Positions 1 to 11,875 of a stretch of DNA of 64,000 bases are shown here, piece by piece; position 1 is the stretch's first letter, and each line of letters begins with the position of its first letter. Source of the DNA: Larix kaempferi (taxonomy: Eukaryota; Streptophyta; Pinopsida; Pinales; Pinaceae); assembly GCA_027924585.1 (NCBI GenBank), contig BSBM01001024.1:5456001-5520000 (forward strand). The letters are read 5' to 3'. The notes beneath the pieces were generated by a model. It made no database searches and was not told where the DNA came from. It saw only the letters and a program-made list of their open reading frames with translations. Both the position numbers and the translations under genes were made by a program.

Positions 1-2160
1 ATAAAGAGACAATGCTGCTGCATTAAGGACTGACATCCATAATCATCCATAGACAAACATCAAGAGACATAACAACACATACTACTAGCATCTATCAACC
101 ACACTTCAACATGAAGCAAAGTTCTAGCATCGAGAATCTCAAGGCATAAACCAGGTTCACCAACCTGTAAGCGCCACTGAAAGTGTGACAAAAATCACAT
201 CCAGACATCCATGTGAAAATGGGGGAGGACAGAGTGGGGAGGGGGGGGAGGGACAAGCTATAAAGAAAGCCTTTTACATGTTTGTGACGGGTGGCAGAAC
301 AAATTCACATGCTTTGATGACCGGTAATGAAAGTAGCAACAACACTTTGGGCATAAGGCATAAATCAGCCACATCAATTTGCAATCCTCACTGAAAGTGT
401 GACAGAAATCACATGCAGACACCCATATGAAAATGAGGGGGTAACAAAGTGTAAACGAACAAAACTCTCTACAGGTTTTTGGCAAGTGACCAAACAAATT
501 CACATGCTAAATTATTCTAAAACCCTATTGATTAAAATTTTAGTTCTTAAAATAAATAGACAATGCTTCTGCATGAAGAGCTGGCATCCATAATCATCCA
601 TAGACAAACACCAAGAAATATAATCCAGAATCTGAAACTGAAAATTGTATCTTCATTGCAAGGCAAACGGATCTGGATGATCCAGATATCCAAGCACTGG
701 CAGATTAACTCACCAAAGAGTATTCAGATTGTCGATGGAATATGGAAACCAACTCACCAAAGGGGAACTTTTTGTTTTGGTTTTATTATTATTTTTTAAA
801 ATGGATTTTTTTAATGGTATTGACAATTTTTGCGTTTTGTCAATTTTGAATTTTAATCGTATCCCAGAGTCGAGTGTCACATTTGCCATTTCAAAAGGCC
901 TTAACTTGAGACCACTCAGAATGACACAGTTCCGGAGACCCGACTTTCACAACTAAAGAGAGCTTGCCCCAAATGTTATAATGACTGTAGATCTACGTCC
1001 CGGAACTATACCAACCATCAGACCTACATGATTAGTTAACAACTTGTAGACAGGTGCAAGGCCAATCTCACCCACCGAACCGATACTATAAAGTATCAAT
1101 GTCGTCCAGTGCCGATAAAAAACGAGGGCTAAAACAGCAAACAAGGGTAACATAAAAACATTGTCACCATGCTCATCCATACATAACTCAATAGATACAT
1201 CAATAGAAAATGGAGAGAGAAGAGCAATAAAACAGAAAATAACTACAAATTCGATCAATTCGATTCAAGCCCAACTGCTCCAAATTACCCGATTACAATG
1301 CCATGGTGTGGTTTAAATACAGAACCGGAAGATCAATTATGTTCTGCAAAGAAGGGGATCGCATCCTGCCTTATCAAAACAAATCAGATCCAATTCCTAA
1401 ACTGTTCTAATTGCCTGATTTACACTATATTTGGAAAAGTTGTCTTCTACATGGCTGAGAGAGATCACAAACAATTGGCTCCTCTTTCAACTAGATTACT
1501 CTAGAACCCTATTAATTAAAATTTTAATTCTTAAAATAAAGAGACAATGCTACTGCATGAAGGACTGACATCCATAATCATCCATAGACAAACATCAAGA
1601 GACATAACAACACATACTACTAGCATCCATCAACCACACCTCAACATGAAGCAAAGTTCTAGCATCAAGAATATCAAGGCATAAATCAGGTTCACCAATC
1701 TGTACCCGCCACTGAAAGTGTGACAAAAATCACATGCAGACACCCATGTGAAAAACATCAAGAGACATAACAGCACATACTACTAGCATCCATCAACCAC
1801 ACCTCAACATGAAGCAAAGTTCTAGCATCAAGAATCTCAAGGCATAAATCAGGTTCACCAACCTGTACCCGCCACTGAAAGTGTGACAAAAATCACATGC
1901 AGACACCCATGTGAAAATGGGGGGGGACGGTTACAGGCTTGTCACAGATGACAGAAAAAATTCACATGCTTTGATGACTGGTAGTGAAAGTAGCAGTAGC
2001 ACTTTGGGCACAAGGCATAAATCAGCTACATTAACCTGCAATCCTCACTGAAAGTATGACAAAAATCACATGCAGACACCCATGTCAAAACGAGGGGCCA
2101 ACAAAGTCTAAACGAACAAAACCTTCCACAGGTTTGTGGCAGGTGACAGAACAGATTCAT
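1..2160. repeat. Non-coding degenerate repeat family, several copies
   Basis: The same phrases recur here in the same orientation: a block beginning with the AAAGAGACAATGCTGC-type phrase, followed by a TCCATAATCATCCATAGACA phrase, then a GTGACAAAAATCACATGCAG phrase. Copies lie at about 1-260, 390-640 (partial), 1507-1753, 1754-1960 and 1960-2160. No open frame is conserved between copies. The segment from about 640 to 1500 is unique within the window and I see nothing coding in it. I do not recognise the repeat; it could be part of an unlisted LTR or a non-autonomous element. Confidence 0.6.
1591..1916. repeat. Tandem duplication, 2 x 163 bp
   Basis: Unit 1 (1591-1753) is followed directly by unit 2 (1754-1916). 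They are almost identical, differing at only a few positions. This is a local, fairly recent duplication inside the older repeat family that fills the left end of the window. Confidence 0.85.
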
Positions 2161-2460
2161 ATTCTTCGATGACTAGTAGCAAAATCAGCAGCAACAACTT
2201 GGCCATGTCAATTTTCAACATCGTTCCTTACAAACGAAATGCAAAATGGTGCTTCAACTACTAGATGTACAACAAAGCAAGGAGTTGTCGCCCCACCTAC
2301 CAAGAATAGTGGACAATTTTGTGTAGCGGATCAAGGACCCTGATTCCAATGCCCACAAGACTAGGTCAATGCATTCGCCGACAGGGTGTCCAGGATTGCC
2401 GTCTCCACTTGGTCAATTTATGTGTTCCTGAAACCCTTCTTCCATGCTCTCGGCATATTC

Positions 2461-3131
2461 GGGCTCCTTCTTAAAAAATTAACTTCCTATTTGAATTTCA
2501 AAGCTCTAGCTATTATGTTCACTTCCTTTGACAACACCATGGACAAAAAAATAAACAGACCTAAGCAAACGACACCAACAGATAGCCTTATCGTATGCTC
2601 ATTTAAGGCGGAAAAACACAACAATTATTCCAACCCATGAACACCATCAATAACCAGAACACAACAAATGCTTCCATATATGTTTTTCATCAAAGCGACG
2701 GAAAAGCCCAAGAAGCTGCATTCTAAAATGAAACGAAATTCGTCAATTCTCCCAGCAAAAACCCTAAACCCTGTCTTTTCCTTTCACTAAAAAATTGATC
2801 TCCTTCTAAGAAAATCAACTTCCTATTTGAATTTCAAAGCTTTAGTTATTATGTTCACTTTATCTGACAACGCCATGAACAAAAAAATAAACAGACCTAA
2901 GCAAACAACACCAACAAATACCCTTGTCGCATGCTCATTCAACGAGAAAAACAGAACAATTATTTGAAGCCATGAACACCATTAATAACCAGAACACAAC
3001 AAAGGGTTCCACACATGTTTTTCATCAAAGCGACGGTAAAGAACAAGAAGACGCATTCTAAAATGAAACCAAATTCGTTAATTCTTCCAGTAAAAACCCA
3101 TAAATGTTGTCTTCTCCTTTCACTGAAAAAT
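2461..3131. repeat. Tandem duplication, 2 x ~336 bp, diverged
   Basis: Two copies (about 2461-2796 and 2797-3131) share long matching stretches, including an AACTTCCTATTTGAATTTCA phrase and an AATAAACAGACCTAAGCAAA phrase, at an offset of 336 bp. They carry scattered substitutions and small indels. A telomere-like AACCCTAAACCCT stretch lies near 2760 in copy 1 only. No coding sequence is seen. It is older than the 163-bp duplication to its left. Confidence 0.8.
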
Positions 3132-4184
3132 CACACAAAAAAATGCAAATACATACCTATTCCACTGAACCAGCAACGAGACTTCAAGCCGACGGAGAGC
3201 AACAGCTGCAGATATCGCCGAAACCGAGTAGCCAACACTAGAACTGAAAACGATAGAGAAATCTGAACCGGTAATGCCGATAAAATCACAAACAACCCGC
3301 CACAAAACGCCGATAAAACGACCAAACATCCGCCATAAATTACAGCCCAAAACCCGCCATAAATTACAGCCGGCCATGCCGGAATAAATTCCAAACATAA
3401 ATTCTCCATCGCCAATTTTTGCTCACCCACAGCCAAATTCTTTGCACTTACAGGAGCGGAAGGACAGCCTCGCATTAAACAGCTCACACCGGCATTTATT
3501 CCCACAGCCTCACACCGGCACCTGCAAGAGTCGAAGGACGACCCACACCGGCATCCAGAGGAGCCCAAGAACAACCCACGCATACGACTGAGAAGCCCGG
3601 AAGAACAACCGGCTGATAAAACCGAACCAAACCCCCGCATATGGCTGATAACCTCGAACCAAACCCCCGCATTAAACACCTCGGAAAAACCGCAGCAAAA
3701 CCACCTCGAACAATGAAAACCGCCTCGGTTACAGCCTCCGGAAACCACGCGCCGTGACGCCATCCCGCCGCCACCTCCTGGGCCACAGCGCCCGAGGCTC
3801 GCGTCACCGCGCACGACGCCAATCAAAACCCAACAAAACAACCCGTCGATAATTAAAAAAAATAACATTTTCTCCAAGCCTAAAGTTAACTATTGCCTCC
3901 ACCGTGTAATAATCAAGACAGACGTGAACTAATGCCCCCGACCGATTCATATATGTCGGGGACATAATAAGAATTTAAATTTTTATTACGAAAACCTTTT
4001 GACCGAAATGTAAACACCCACTCTTAATAATTATTATGCCTTAGTCATATCAGTAGACCAATTCAAATTGTAATGTAAGAGTAAACGTAACTTCTCTCTA
4101 TAAGATAATCCAAAGCGGGAGCGAAAGTGAAACCCTCATCAGGTGCGAGATCCAGGACCGTCGATCTGTTTTGGTTGTCCGATG
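3132..4184. other. GC-rich block and left flank of LINE, no supported gene
   Basis: About 3180-3830 is markedly richer in C and CG/CCG than its surroundings and has short internal repeats, such as CCGCCATAAATTACAGCC twice near 3350-3380 and AACCAAACCCCCGCAT twice near 3625-3670. A 248-codon minus-strand reading frame (3877-3131) begins with a hydrophobic segment and is Cys/Gly/Arg-rich. It looks like a by-product of composition and I do not call it a gene. If the LINE boundary model below is right, this block is the original upstream (promoter-side) DNA of NMD3. Confidence 0.4.
3936..3961. other. Short perfect inverted repeat (hairpin)
   Basis: CCCCGAC at 3936-3942 is matched by GTCGGGG at 3955-3961, giving a 7-bp stem around a 12-base loop. 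It stands alone, with no T-run or coding neighbour that would give it a role. Confidence 0.5.
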
Positions 4185-4198
4185 CTGTTTGATATAGG
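4185..4198. repeat. Putative LINE target-site duplication, left copy
   Basis: CTGTTTGATATAGG directly abuts the T-run (reverse poly(A)) of the LINE. It matches CTGTTCGATATAGG at 12011-12024 except for one T/C difference. The length is typical for L1-type insertions. The mismatch can be later decay. Confidence 0.55.
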
Positions 4199-4704
4199 TT
4201 TTTTTTCACAGTAAAATTTAACTTACTATTAATATACGAAATAGTAAATGAAGCCAACTGTCAGATTCTTACAAGAACTTTTCATCCCTGTCAAATAGAC
4301 CAGGGAAATATCACACTGAGTGACAAACGGTGTCAACTTCAACATAATATACCAAAATATAATAGCATTTGCCCACATGTCATACCGGAAACCTTCCGGT
4401 AGAAATAATAGTTCCAATTGTCATCTAAATAAGAATGTCCATATCAAAATAAATATAGGCCTCATATACAGTCATCCAAATACATCAAAATATGGATCTG
4501 ACAATGCTATAAATACCAATCAGCAACCATATAGGTCTGAAATAGTGCCGTATAAGTAGTGTATGTATACAAAAACATCCAACAAGTAGTTGGAGCCAGT
4601 ACCTATATAGGATCTGCACATAGAACTAAAATACACATAAGTATACTAGCTGCATATAAAGGATAGCAAAAACAAAAATGTGAAAAATATAAAGAAACAA
4701 AACA

Positions 4705-7700
4705 TCATATCCAATGTAACATATAAGAGCCATGAGTGAAGAGTGTATCCTCCCACCATTCCTGCCACATGATGACCCCAACCTGTGAGTTAAGAGCCCG
4801 CCGAGAAAGCATATCCGCCTCCCCATTAGCCTCCCGGAATACATGTTCGAGATGTATATGATCAAAATCACGGATAAGAACCCGAGTCGCCTCCATCCAA
4901 TGAGTAAGAGGCATAACATTGAGGGACGTCACACCTCTAGCCCAATTGATGATAGATAATGAATCACCAAATACAACAAGAGAGGAGATCTCTCTCATAC
5001 GGGCCCAGAATAGTAAGAGCTAGAGGGCACATAATTCACTTCTAGTATTGGTTCCATTACCCAGGTTAAGCCAGATATGAATGGATACATTGATGGAAAT
5101 GTGTATAGTAGCACCCGCTCCACCCCTTCCATTCCGAGCCACAGCAGCCCCATCAAAGAAACCACATGGATATATGAGCACAGGGGGGCATATCTGTGTT
5201 GTATCCTCGAACAAGCTCTACCAGCAACAGCACCATGAATTGCAATAAATTCTTTGTGTGCTGCAAGTGTTCTGAAGCAAATCCCTTCCATAATAGGTAT
5301 CCTGTTTTCAAATATATACAGGTTTCGAGCCCTCCATACCTCCCAGATCATGAAGTATGGAAGTTCAGTATAGCCAGCAGCATCCCGGGACCATGCACCC
5401 AGACATTCTCCAAGTGTTCGATGGTTCCAACTAAAATGAACCCCCGCATTGTAAGCAATTTGAATCCAGAGGTCACGTATGAACTGACAGGTAGAGAAAA
5501 GGTGGTCAACAGTTTCCTCCTGTGAGTAGCAAAGGGAACACCATCCCGGGCCACAAAACCCTCGACGACAGAGGTTGTCCCAGGTGAGAATCTTATTACA
5601 CATTGCTAGCCATACAAAACATTTTATCTTGAGGGGTAATACAAGTTTCCATATCACTTTATCCCACCAACGAACCACAGAAGAAGTATCAGCAAAAATT
5701 GACTCATATGCCAATTTTGTTGTTACCATCCCACCAGCCACATCCCAAGTCCAGACCAATTTGTCCGCTTTATCATACAACTTAATATGAGATTGATATA
5801 TCGGCCTGATATATTCTTTCCATTCATCCCCCAATGAGCCCGATAGTCCCAGTTGAACAGCCGATATCCAAAGTGACCGCCCATCCACAATCCTAGTAGC
5901 CGCATGAGCCAGTGTATAATATCCATTAGCCCAGAGATGTGTCCTCAATTCCAGCGATAGTGTATGCCCCTTAGATCCACCCAAGAATGGGTCCATTCCC
6001 AGCTTAATGTCACGACCATTTCCCGGTAGCCAAGCTACCCAGTGAGCAATTACCCAGAAGGATCCGATCAATCCATTCCAAATATTTGAAACACCCAACG
6101 CAGCGGGTTGTTTCAAACGCAACCAATTTGAAACAGTGATATCTTTTAGGTATTTGGCTCTGATAATCCTTCCCCACATCGAGTTTTCAAAGAGTGCGCG
6201 CCAAAGACTCTTTGCGTGCAAAGCCGTAACAAAAATTTCAAGATTCTTTATATTCCAACCCCACAAGTTCTAGGGTCGAGCCAAATCTTTCCATTTCATA
6301 AGGTGGAATTTCTCCTAACCACCACCACCTGACCACAAAAAGCTGAAACATTTATGCCTTATCAAGCTTAGTATGGTACGTGGGATTTTACAAAGAGAGA
6401 ACCAATATACACCTAAATTCTATAAAACAACTTTCACCAAAGTTAGTCTGCCACCCAAGGATAAGTGACGAAAACTCCAATGACCAATATGCATTTCAAA
6501 CCTTTTAACAAGCCAAGACCAATCATTAATCAAATATTTAGTTGGCTTAATGAAGAATCCAAGATATTTCGTACCAGCCTCAAGTTCCTTAAATGATAAA
6601 GGCATAATATTATTAATCTGTTGTTCCACATCAGTCCTCAGCAAATGTTTCAAGAAAAAAGATTTTAGAAAACTGATAATCATACCAGTAACTTGGCAGA
6701 AGAGATCAAGTATTTTTCTGTAATGTACCCATTCAGTGAGTGTGCCCATGCTAAATAGCATTACATCATCCACAAAAAGTGAATGAGTAGCAGAGATCTC
6801 CCTTGTAATGCGAATGCCAGCAATGCGGCCATCACCACGAGCCTTATTTATTGAAAGGCTCAAGCCTTCAATGACAAGCAGAAACAATAGAGGTGATAGT
6901 GGACAACCCTGTCGAAGTCCTCGAGATGCCTTAAAAAATTCAGTAGGGTGACCATTAATCAGTATAGCATAGTTTACTGAGGATACACATGCCATAATCC
7001 ATTTCATCACCTTCCATGGCAGACCGATCTAGATGAGTATAAGTCTCAGAAAATTCCAGTCCACCTTATCATATGCCTTCACCAGATCCAGTTGTAAAAT
7101 GAGAGCTTCCTTTCTCCTCTGCTTAATTGTATGAAAGATTTCCTGGGCCACCCCAACTGCGTCATGTATCTGTCGGCCATGCAGAAAACCATACTGTTCC
7201 TTTGATAAGTGACTTGATAGCAAGGGTTTGATTCTATCAACAATGATCTTGGATATAATCTTGTATACCAGATTGCATAATGCAATCGGTCTGAATTCAT
7301 CATAATTATTCGGATGGGAAGTTTTCGGAATGAGTGCCAGGTATGTAGTATTTAAAGCCCCAGAGACTATACCTAATTTCCGGGATTCATCCACCGCTAG
7401 ATGAAGATCTTCCCCCATAATATCAAAGAAATAGATGAAAAGCTCCACCGTCCACCCATCCGGACCAGGAGATTTATCTTTAGCAAATCCACGCAAGGTT
7501 TTTTCCACATCATCCAAAGTAACATCCAGGAAAATATCATCCCCCTCCACCTCATTAAACATCCGGGGGTATTCCTTAATAAGCTTAAACTGTTCAGCCA
7601 ATGAGGTATTTTTTGGGTCACAATAGTAGTCCTTGAAGTGATGAACAACCTCATTCATCAAATTCTCGTCCCCCCGGATCCTCCTCCCCATGTGATCATT

Positions 7701-8848
7701 CCGATCCCATATTGAATTCTGCATCCTGCGAGAGTCTGCAAATTGGTGAAATTTTTTTGTATTCAGATCCCCAGCTTTAAGCCAGATCGCTCTACTCTTC
7801 AATCTCCAAGATTCCTCCTGCGTCAGGAGTATTTTCATTTTTTGACACTCCAATGCTGAGAGTTTCGAAGAGTCGGCATTGCTGAGCTCATTACCAACAT
7901 TTTGATGCATCAGAGATTCCAATTCCTTTTCAATCTCAGTAAGTTCCTTCCTCATCATGGCTTTTTTATGTTTTTCCCACATAATGGTATAGTCTTTGAT
8001 CGCTTTGAGTTTCACCATCAGCTTGTCCATAGCAGATCTTTCCCCCGAGACGTCCACTTGCAGCCACATAGATTTCACCCCCGTAGTGTATTCAACATTT
8101 GAAAGCCACGAGGAGTTGAATTTGAAAGGGAAGGATTTGTGGTAGGGCTCCTCATCAAATTGTAGAATAATGGGCAGGTGATCACTGATTTTAATCTGAT
8201 GTATCCAGGATCTATAATTCTGAAAGCATTTCAGTAGTGATTCTGATATTAGGAATCGATCAATGCGTTTTTGAATCAGATTTCCTTCTCTTCTACCATT
8301 AGACCAAGTGGGAGCCATCGGCCGCGGGGCCACATCGACCAAGGAATGCTTCATAAATAAATTAGAGAAATATGGGCCCAGAGGATCCCGTCTGGCCAGA
8401 CTCCCCCAAAACTCCTCATCCCCCCACGTATAGTTGAGGTCTCCAGCAATAATTAAGTTCTCTAGATCCAGCAGATATTCCGACTCAGCCATGTCCCAGA
8501 AGTTCTCCCGGTTACTATAAGGGCCGTAACAATTAATAATATTTATGTTCTTTTCCGATCCCCGCATGTTTCCAGACAATAATATTCCCAGAGTAATGTT
8601 TGATGGAATCAGTCTCAAAACCTGAGGGTTCCATGCCGCGAGGAGTCCCCCCGAGAGGCTAGCAGCATCGACTGCACAACACATCCATCCCGGCTTGACT
8701 TTATTATAAAAGATACGTGCCTTTTCCCCACTAACCATTGTTTCCTGTAGAAGAACCAAATCCAGATTGACATTTGCATCACACGTTTGAGGGCCAATTG
8801 TTTGGGGAGGCCCCCCACCCCCCGAATGTTCAGAGAAAAAAATATCAT
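4705..8848 (-). pseudogene. LINE ORF2: endonuclease-RT-RNase H, decayed
   Basis: ORF2 would encode the element's nicking endonuclease and reverse transcriptase, about 1380 codons. The start is the ATG at 8848, whose ATGA overlaps the ORF1 stop; it reads MIFFSLNIRGVGG, the usual plant L1 ORF2 opening. Visible in order are an APE-type endonuclease (LLQETM; GDLNYT near 8440; SDHLPII near 8180), RT blocks (LALIPKTSHPNNYDEFRPIA; QLDLVKAYDKVDW near 7090-7050; RGLRQGCPLSPLL; FVDD near 6765), a zf-RVT Cys motif (CSLCYSQEETVDHLFSTC near 5520-5470), and RNase H (FFDGAAVARNG, RSELCAL, GDSLSIINWARG, HVFREANGEADMLSRR near 4840-4800). The RT active site reads FVDD instead of the usual FADD. It is broken by a frameshift near 8780, another near 5200, and in-frame stops at about 7029, 6420, 6330, 6270 and 5020, so it is dead. 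A 3' UTR of about 500 bp follows. Confidence 0.92.
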
Positions 8849-10884
8849 TTCCGAACCCTCGCAAGGGCTTTCAATCCTCTAAGAGCCCGGGTTTCAGAAG
8901 TATTTGGGGAACTCACTGTGCCCAGGTCACCCTCCTTCCCCCCCAGAGTGACCTTCTTGTTTCTCCGAGCACTTCTAGTTTTCAACGGTGAGAAGTCCTG
9001 TGCCAGTCCACCCCTATGTGCCCCCTTTTGAACACAAATGTCCCCTGTGGTTTCAGGGGTGTGCATTGAGACCTCCTTATTATCCACCGTATCCAGGGGA
9101 GTTTTCCCCCGGTCCAATAAGCCCTCCAGGTCCCCACCAGTAGCCCTCGTAGAGACCACCTCCCGGTTTCTGAAGAATGTAGGTATGGGTGTTTTCTTCA
9201 CCATCTCTGAATATGATGGAATGGGAAGTATATGCCCAGACGGCTCAGGAAAATGTTTTGGTCCAACCTTATGATAGTCAGACACCCGCCCCTCAACCGG
9301 AATGCTATCACAGGTCCCCGACCCACCAACATCGTTGACGATGTCATTCATAACGGAGCAATTCGCATAAACTCCCGTATCCATCCCCCCATTCAGGGCA
9401 CTATCAGGAAATTCAAAATCATTTGTTACTAGTGTCGACAGGGCATCCTTTGAAGGGACACCAGGAGGTATAGTGTTGTCCAGTGGGTTGTCCACAGGGC
9501 AGAGATTTTTCATTCTCTCAAAAAGCTCCGTCCCAGATATTGGGCCATCATCCTCAGAAGATTCATTTGTTTTGTTTTCAGTTTTAGAGGAGTTTGAAGC
9601 AATGTTGTGTCGTCGGCTCATGTAGTTACCGTTGTTGCCATAATTTAAGTCTAATGCATTTATAAAGGAAATATCCATTTCATTTAGAGAATGAAATTTT
9701 TTTGGGTCCTGTAATTCCAACTTACGGAACAAAGCCGAGTTGGGAGCCAGCCGGTTGGAGAAGCCATCCAGAGCACCCGTCGAATCCATCTCCAAATCGC
9801 TGCCATCATCGGACGACCAGAAAGGGCCCCCGTCATTCAATCGCCCAGAAGAAGCCGGTGCTCTGCACTGACGCCACAAGTGCCCCACTGCTTTGCAATT
9901 TGAGCATCTAAAAGGAATGCCCCAGTAGTCAATAATCTGCTTCATCTGCCGACCCCGCCAGTTGATGTGCAGGACATCAATAAGACCCAAGGAAACATCC
10001 ACCTCAACCAATAACCGCCCCATACGCCTGTCAAAGCCGTTAAGATGTTCATCTTCGACGTGCAAGAATCGACCGAGGCGATTGCCGATGGCTTCAAAAG
10101 CCCCACGATTCCACAATGCTAGTGGAAGACCCGGAAGAAGTACCCACAAGTGTCTCAGACGAACCGCAGACGTTTCAGGGTTAAAATCTGTTTGCCATTT
10201 CTGGAGCATTAAGCTCCCCGAGCCATATAGCCACAGCCCATCCAGTATACGGTTGCAATGCTCCTCCTGTTCAAATTTAAACCCATACCATCCGCAAGAC
10301 AATGCATAAATCTGAGGAGTATACTTCAGAATGGGGTTCCACATTTCCTCCACCCATTTAACTATATCCCGACAGTTCATTGCATGATAAGAGAACTTTC
10401 CAACAAGCACAGTCATGTTAAATTCGACTGTTTCTTCAAGTCCGATATCACGGCCGACTGTCAGCCAGGCCTCCCCTGGTCTACTGAAGTATTTACCACT
10501 GAGTCTATTTGCCGTACGAGATGTCGACCCAATTCGGTCGCCGCCTACACGACCCGGAGGAACCCTAGCACTGCCCACCGAAGGGTCCGAACCCAAGGCA
10601 TCCGCAGGTGTTTTCCTAAATGCCAGGTGTCCCCTGTGATTTTTTGCATGTGGCGCCACCTGTCGCCCACCGGGGTTTGATACCCTCAAACCGTTCAGTT
10701 GGTTTTTAAAGAAGGAATCCGGCTTGAACAATCCGGCTTCCTCAATCATAAAATCGGACACATTGAGGTTCTCGTCCGCCTGCATCTCCGATTCCGGTCT
10801 ATTTGCCTCCATACCGACAACCAAACCCGCACACGACGTGGATTCTCGAAACGCTTTCAACCGGTACCTGTTACCCACTGACAA
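8845..10884 (-). CDS. LINE ORF1 protein, DUF4283 and CCHC zinc knuckle
   Basis: A 679-residue ORF1 protein, intact as a reading frame. Residues about 150-290 look like the DUF4283 domain of plant L1 ORF1 proteins (for example VGKFSYHAMNCRDIVKW and LPLALWNRGAFEAIGNRLG). A CCHC knuckle, CSNCKAVGHLWRQC, follows near residue 327. The C-terminal half is low-complexity, Ser/Asp/Asn-rich, and ends in a basic tail. In this family ORF1 binds the element RNA in ribonucleoprotein particles. The start is the first ATG of the frame; another in-frame Met lies about 25 residues in. It ends in TGA overlapping the ORF2 ATG. Its intactness beside a dead ORF2 is notable, though the loss may be recent or chance. 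Confidence 0.88.
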   Translation of the reverse strand: MSVGNRYRLKAFRESTSCAGLVVGMEANRPESEMQADENLNVSDFMIEEAGLFKPDSFFKNQLNGLRVSNPGGRQVAPHAKNHRGHLAFRKTPADALGSDPSVGSARVPPGRVGGDRIGSTSRTANRLSGKYFSRPGEAWLTVGRDIGLEETVEFNMTVLVGKFSYHAMNCRDIVKWVEEMWNPILKYTPQIYALSCGWYGFKFEQEEHCNRILDGLWLYGSGSLMLQKWQTDFNPETSAVRLRHLWVLLPGLPLALWNRGAFEAIGNRLGRFLHVEDEHLNGFDRRMGRLLVEVDVSLGLIDVLHINWRGRQMKQIIDYWGIPFRCSNCKAVGHLWRQCRAPASSGRLNDGGPFWSSDDGSDLEMDSTGALDGFSNRLAPNSALFRKLELQDPKKFHSLNEMDISFINALDLNYGNNGNYMSRRHNIASNSSKTENKTNESSEDDGPISGTELFERMKNLCPVDNPLDNTIPPGVPSKDALSTLVTNDFEFPDSALNGGMDTGVYANCSVMNDIVNDVGGSGTCDSIPVEGRVSDYHKVGPKHFPEPSGHILPIPSYSEMVKKTPIPTFFRNREVVSTRATGGDLEGLLDRGKTPLDTVDNKEVSMHTPETTGDICVQKGAHRGGLAQDFSPLKTRSARRNKKVTLGGKEGDLGTVSSPNTSETRALRGLKALARVRK

Positions 10885-11288
10885 AATGCTTTAACAATGA
10901 TAGAACCGGCGTATCTTCGGTCAAAACAGAATGAGAAACAGAGATTTCAGAGGTCTCACAGACCACACCCCGACATAACAATGTTTAATATGTATATCCG
11001 GGCCAGTATTAACATAAAACTGATAAACGGTGATCCAAACTTCCCCACCCTCGACGCCGTAGATGTTTCTGGGATTTGGTGGTCCACAGGGCACGATACC
11101 CCTTCCCCGTGACCGACCGATGACCGAGTAAACCCCACCACAAGTGACAGTCCTTAAAAGCACATATACAGTGATGGAATTTGACGGTTGAATTGCCCGT
11201 CAGAGGCCAATTTGATCGTCCAATACGGTTAACATTTCAGCGAGGCCATCACAAATTGGCTTGTAACGTGGAAAACGTTACAAAATTT

Positions 11289-11524
11289 AATTAAAACCGT
11301 CAATTTTGACGGGTGTCCGTCAATTGAATTTCCTAAGCTAGATAGCCCTTCCTATACACACACAGCGGGCATTACCTATCAATAGCACGGGGAGTAAACA
11401 CATGCAAATTAAAACCGTCAATTTTGACGGGTGTCCGTCAATTGAATTTCCTAAGCTAGATAGCCCTTCCTATACACACACAGCGGGCATTACCTATCAA
11501 TAGCACGGGGAGTAAACACATGCA
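11289..11524. repeat. Perfect tandem duplication, 2 x 118 bp
   Basis: Unit 1 (11289-11406) and unit 2 (11407-11524) are identical base for base as read. Each contains the near-palindrome CCGTCAATTTTGACGG (7-bp arms, 2-base centre) and a further GTCCGTCAATTG; related TTTGACGG and CCCGTCAG motifs sit just to the left (11180-11205). Under the LINE boundary above, the repeat lies in the LINE 5' UTR, where tandem units can act as promoter monomers. If the LINE ends earlier, it lies in the NMD3 upstream region. Confidence 0.9.
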
Positions 11525-11867
11525 TGAGAACAACCCTTAGCAGGTATGTTATATGCCCGTCTCCATTACACCTGCTCTCTATTCACCCAGTACAGTTGAG
11601 CCTTGCTTTGATCCTCACGTCCAACGCGGTAACTACTGGTCTCACTAGTTGGTAAATATAGAATACCATAAACGGCAACCAACTAATCTTAAAACAGCAA
11701 CAGTGAATAGACGACCATACCCGTGAGCGGCAGAGTAATTTCGCTACATAAAACAGGGAAGCTGCCGTAGTCAAAAGAATCTCCACCGACGAGTCAGGCA
11801 ACAGTCAGGAGCGGATTAAGGTGGCCGTCGAACGTCTCCACAAACCCTGACCAGTAGCTATCCGCAG

Positions 11868-11875
11868 AAACCCTA
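11868..11875 (+). promoter_or_regulatory. Telo-box-like motif AAACCCTA
   Basis: AAACCCTA matches the plant telo-box, a motif frequent near the transcription start of ribosomal-protein and ribosome-biogenesis genes. It lies 374 bp upstream of the NMD3 ATG, but inside the LINE under the TSD model, so a role in NMD3 is uncertain. Confidence 0.35.

Noticed and set aside
953-1258. 101-codon minus-strand ORF with hydrophobic segments
   Set aside because: No recognisable motif; surrounded by non-coding repeats; length possible by chance.
1591-1960. CRISPR-like regular repeats
   Set aside because: Plain 163-bp tandem duplication without spacers, in a plant genome.
3131-3877. 248-codon minus-strand ORF with hydrophobic start
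   Set aside because: Odd Cys/Gly/Arg-rich composition in a GC-rich, internally repetitive block, overlapped by another long frame; no motif or splice context.
8774-10881. Several plus-strand ORFs of 60-140 codons over LINE ORF1
   Set aside because: Antisense shadows of the intact minus-strand ORF1.
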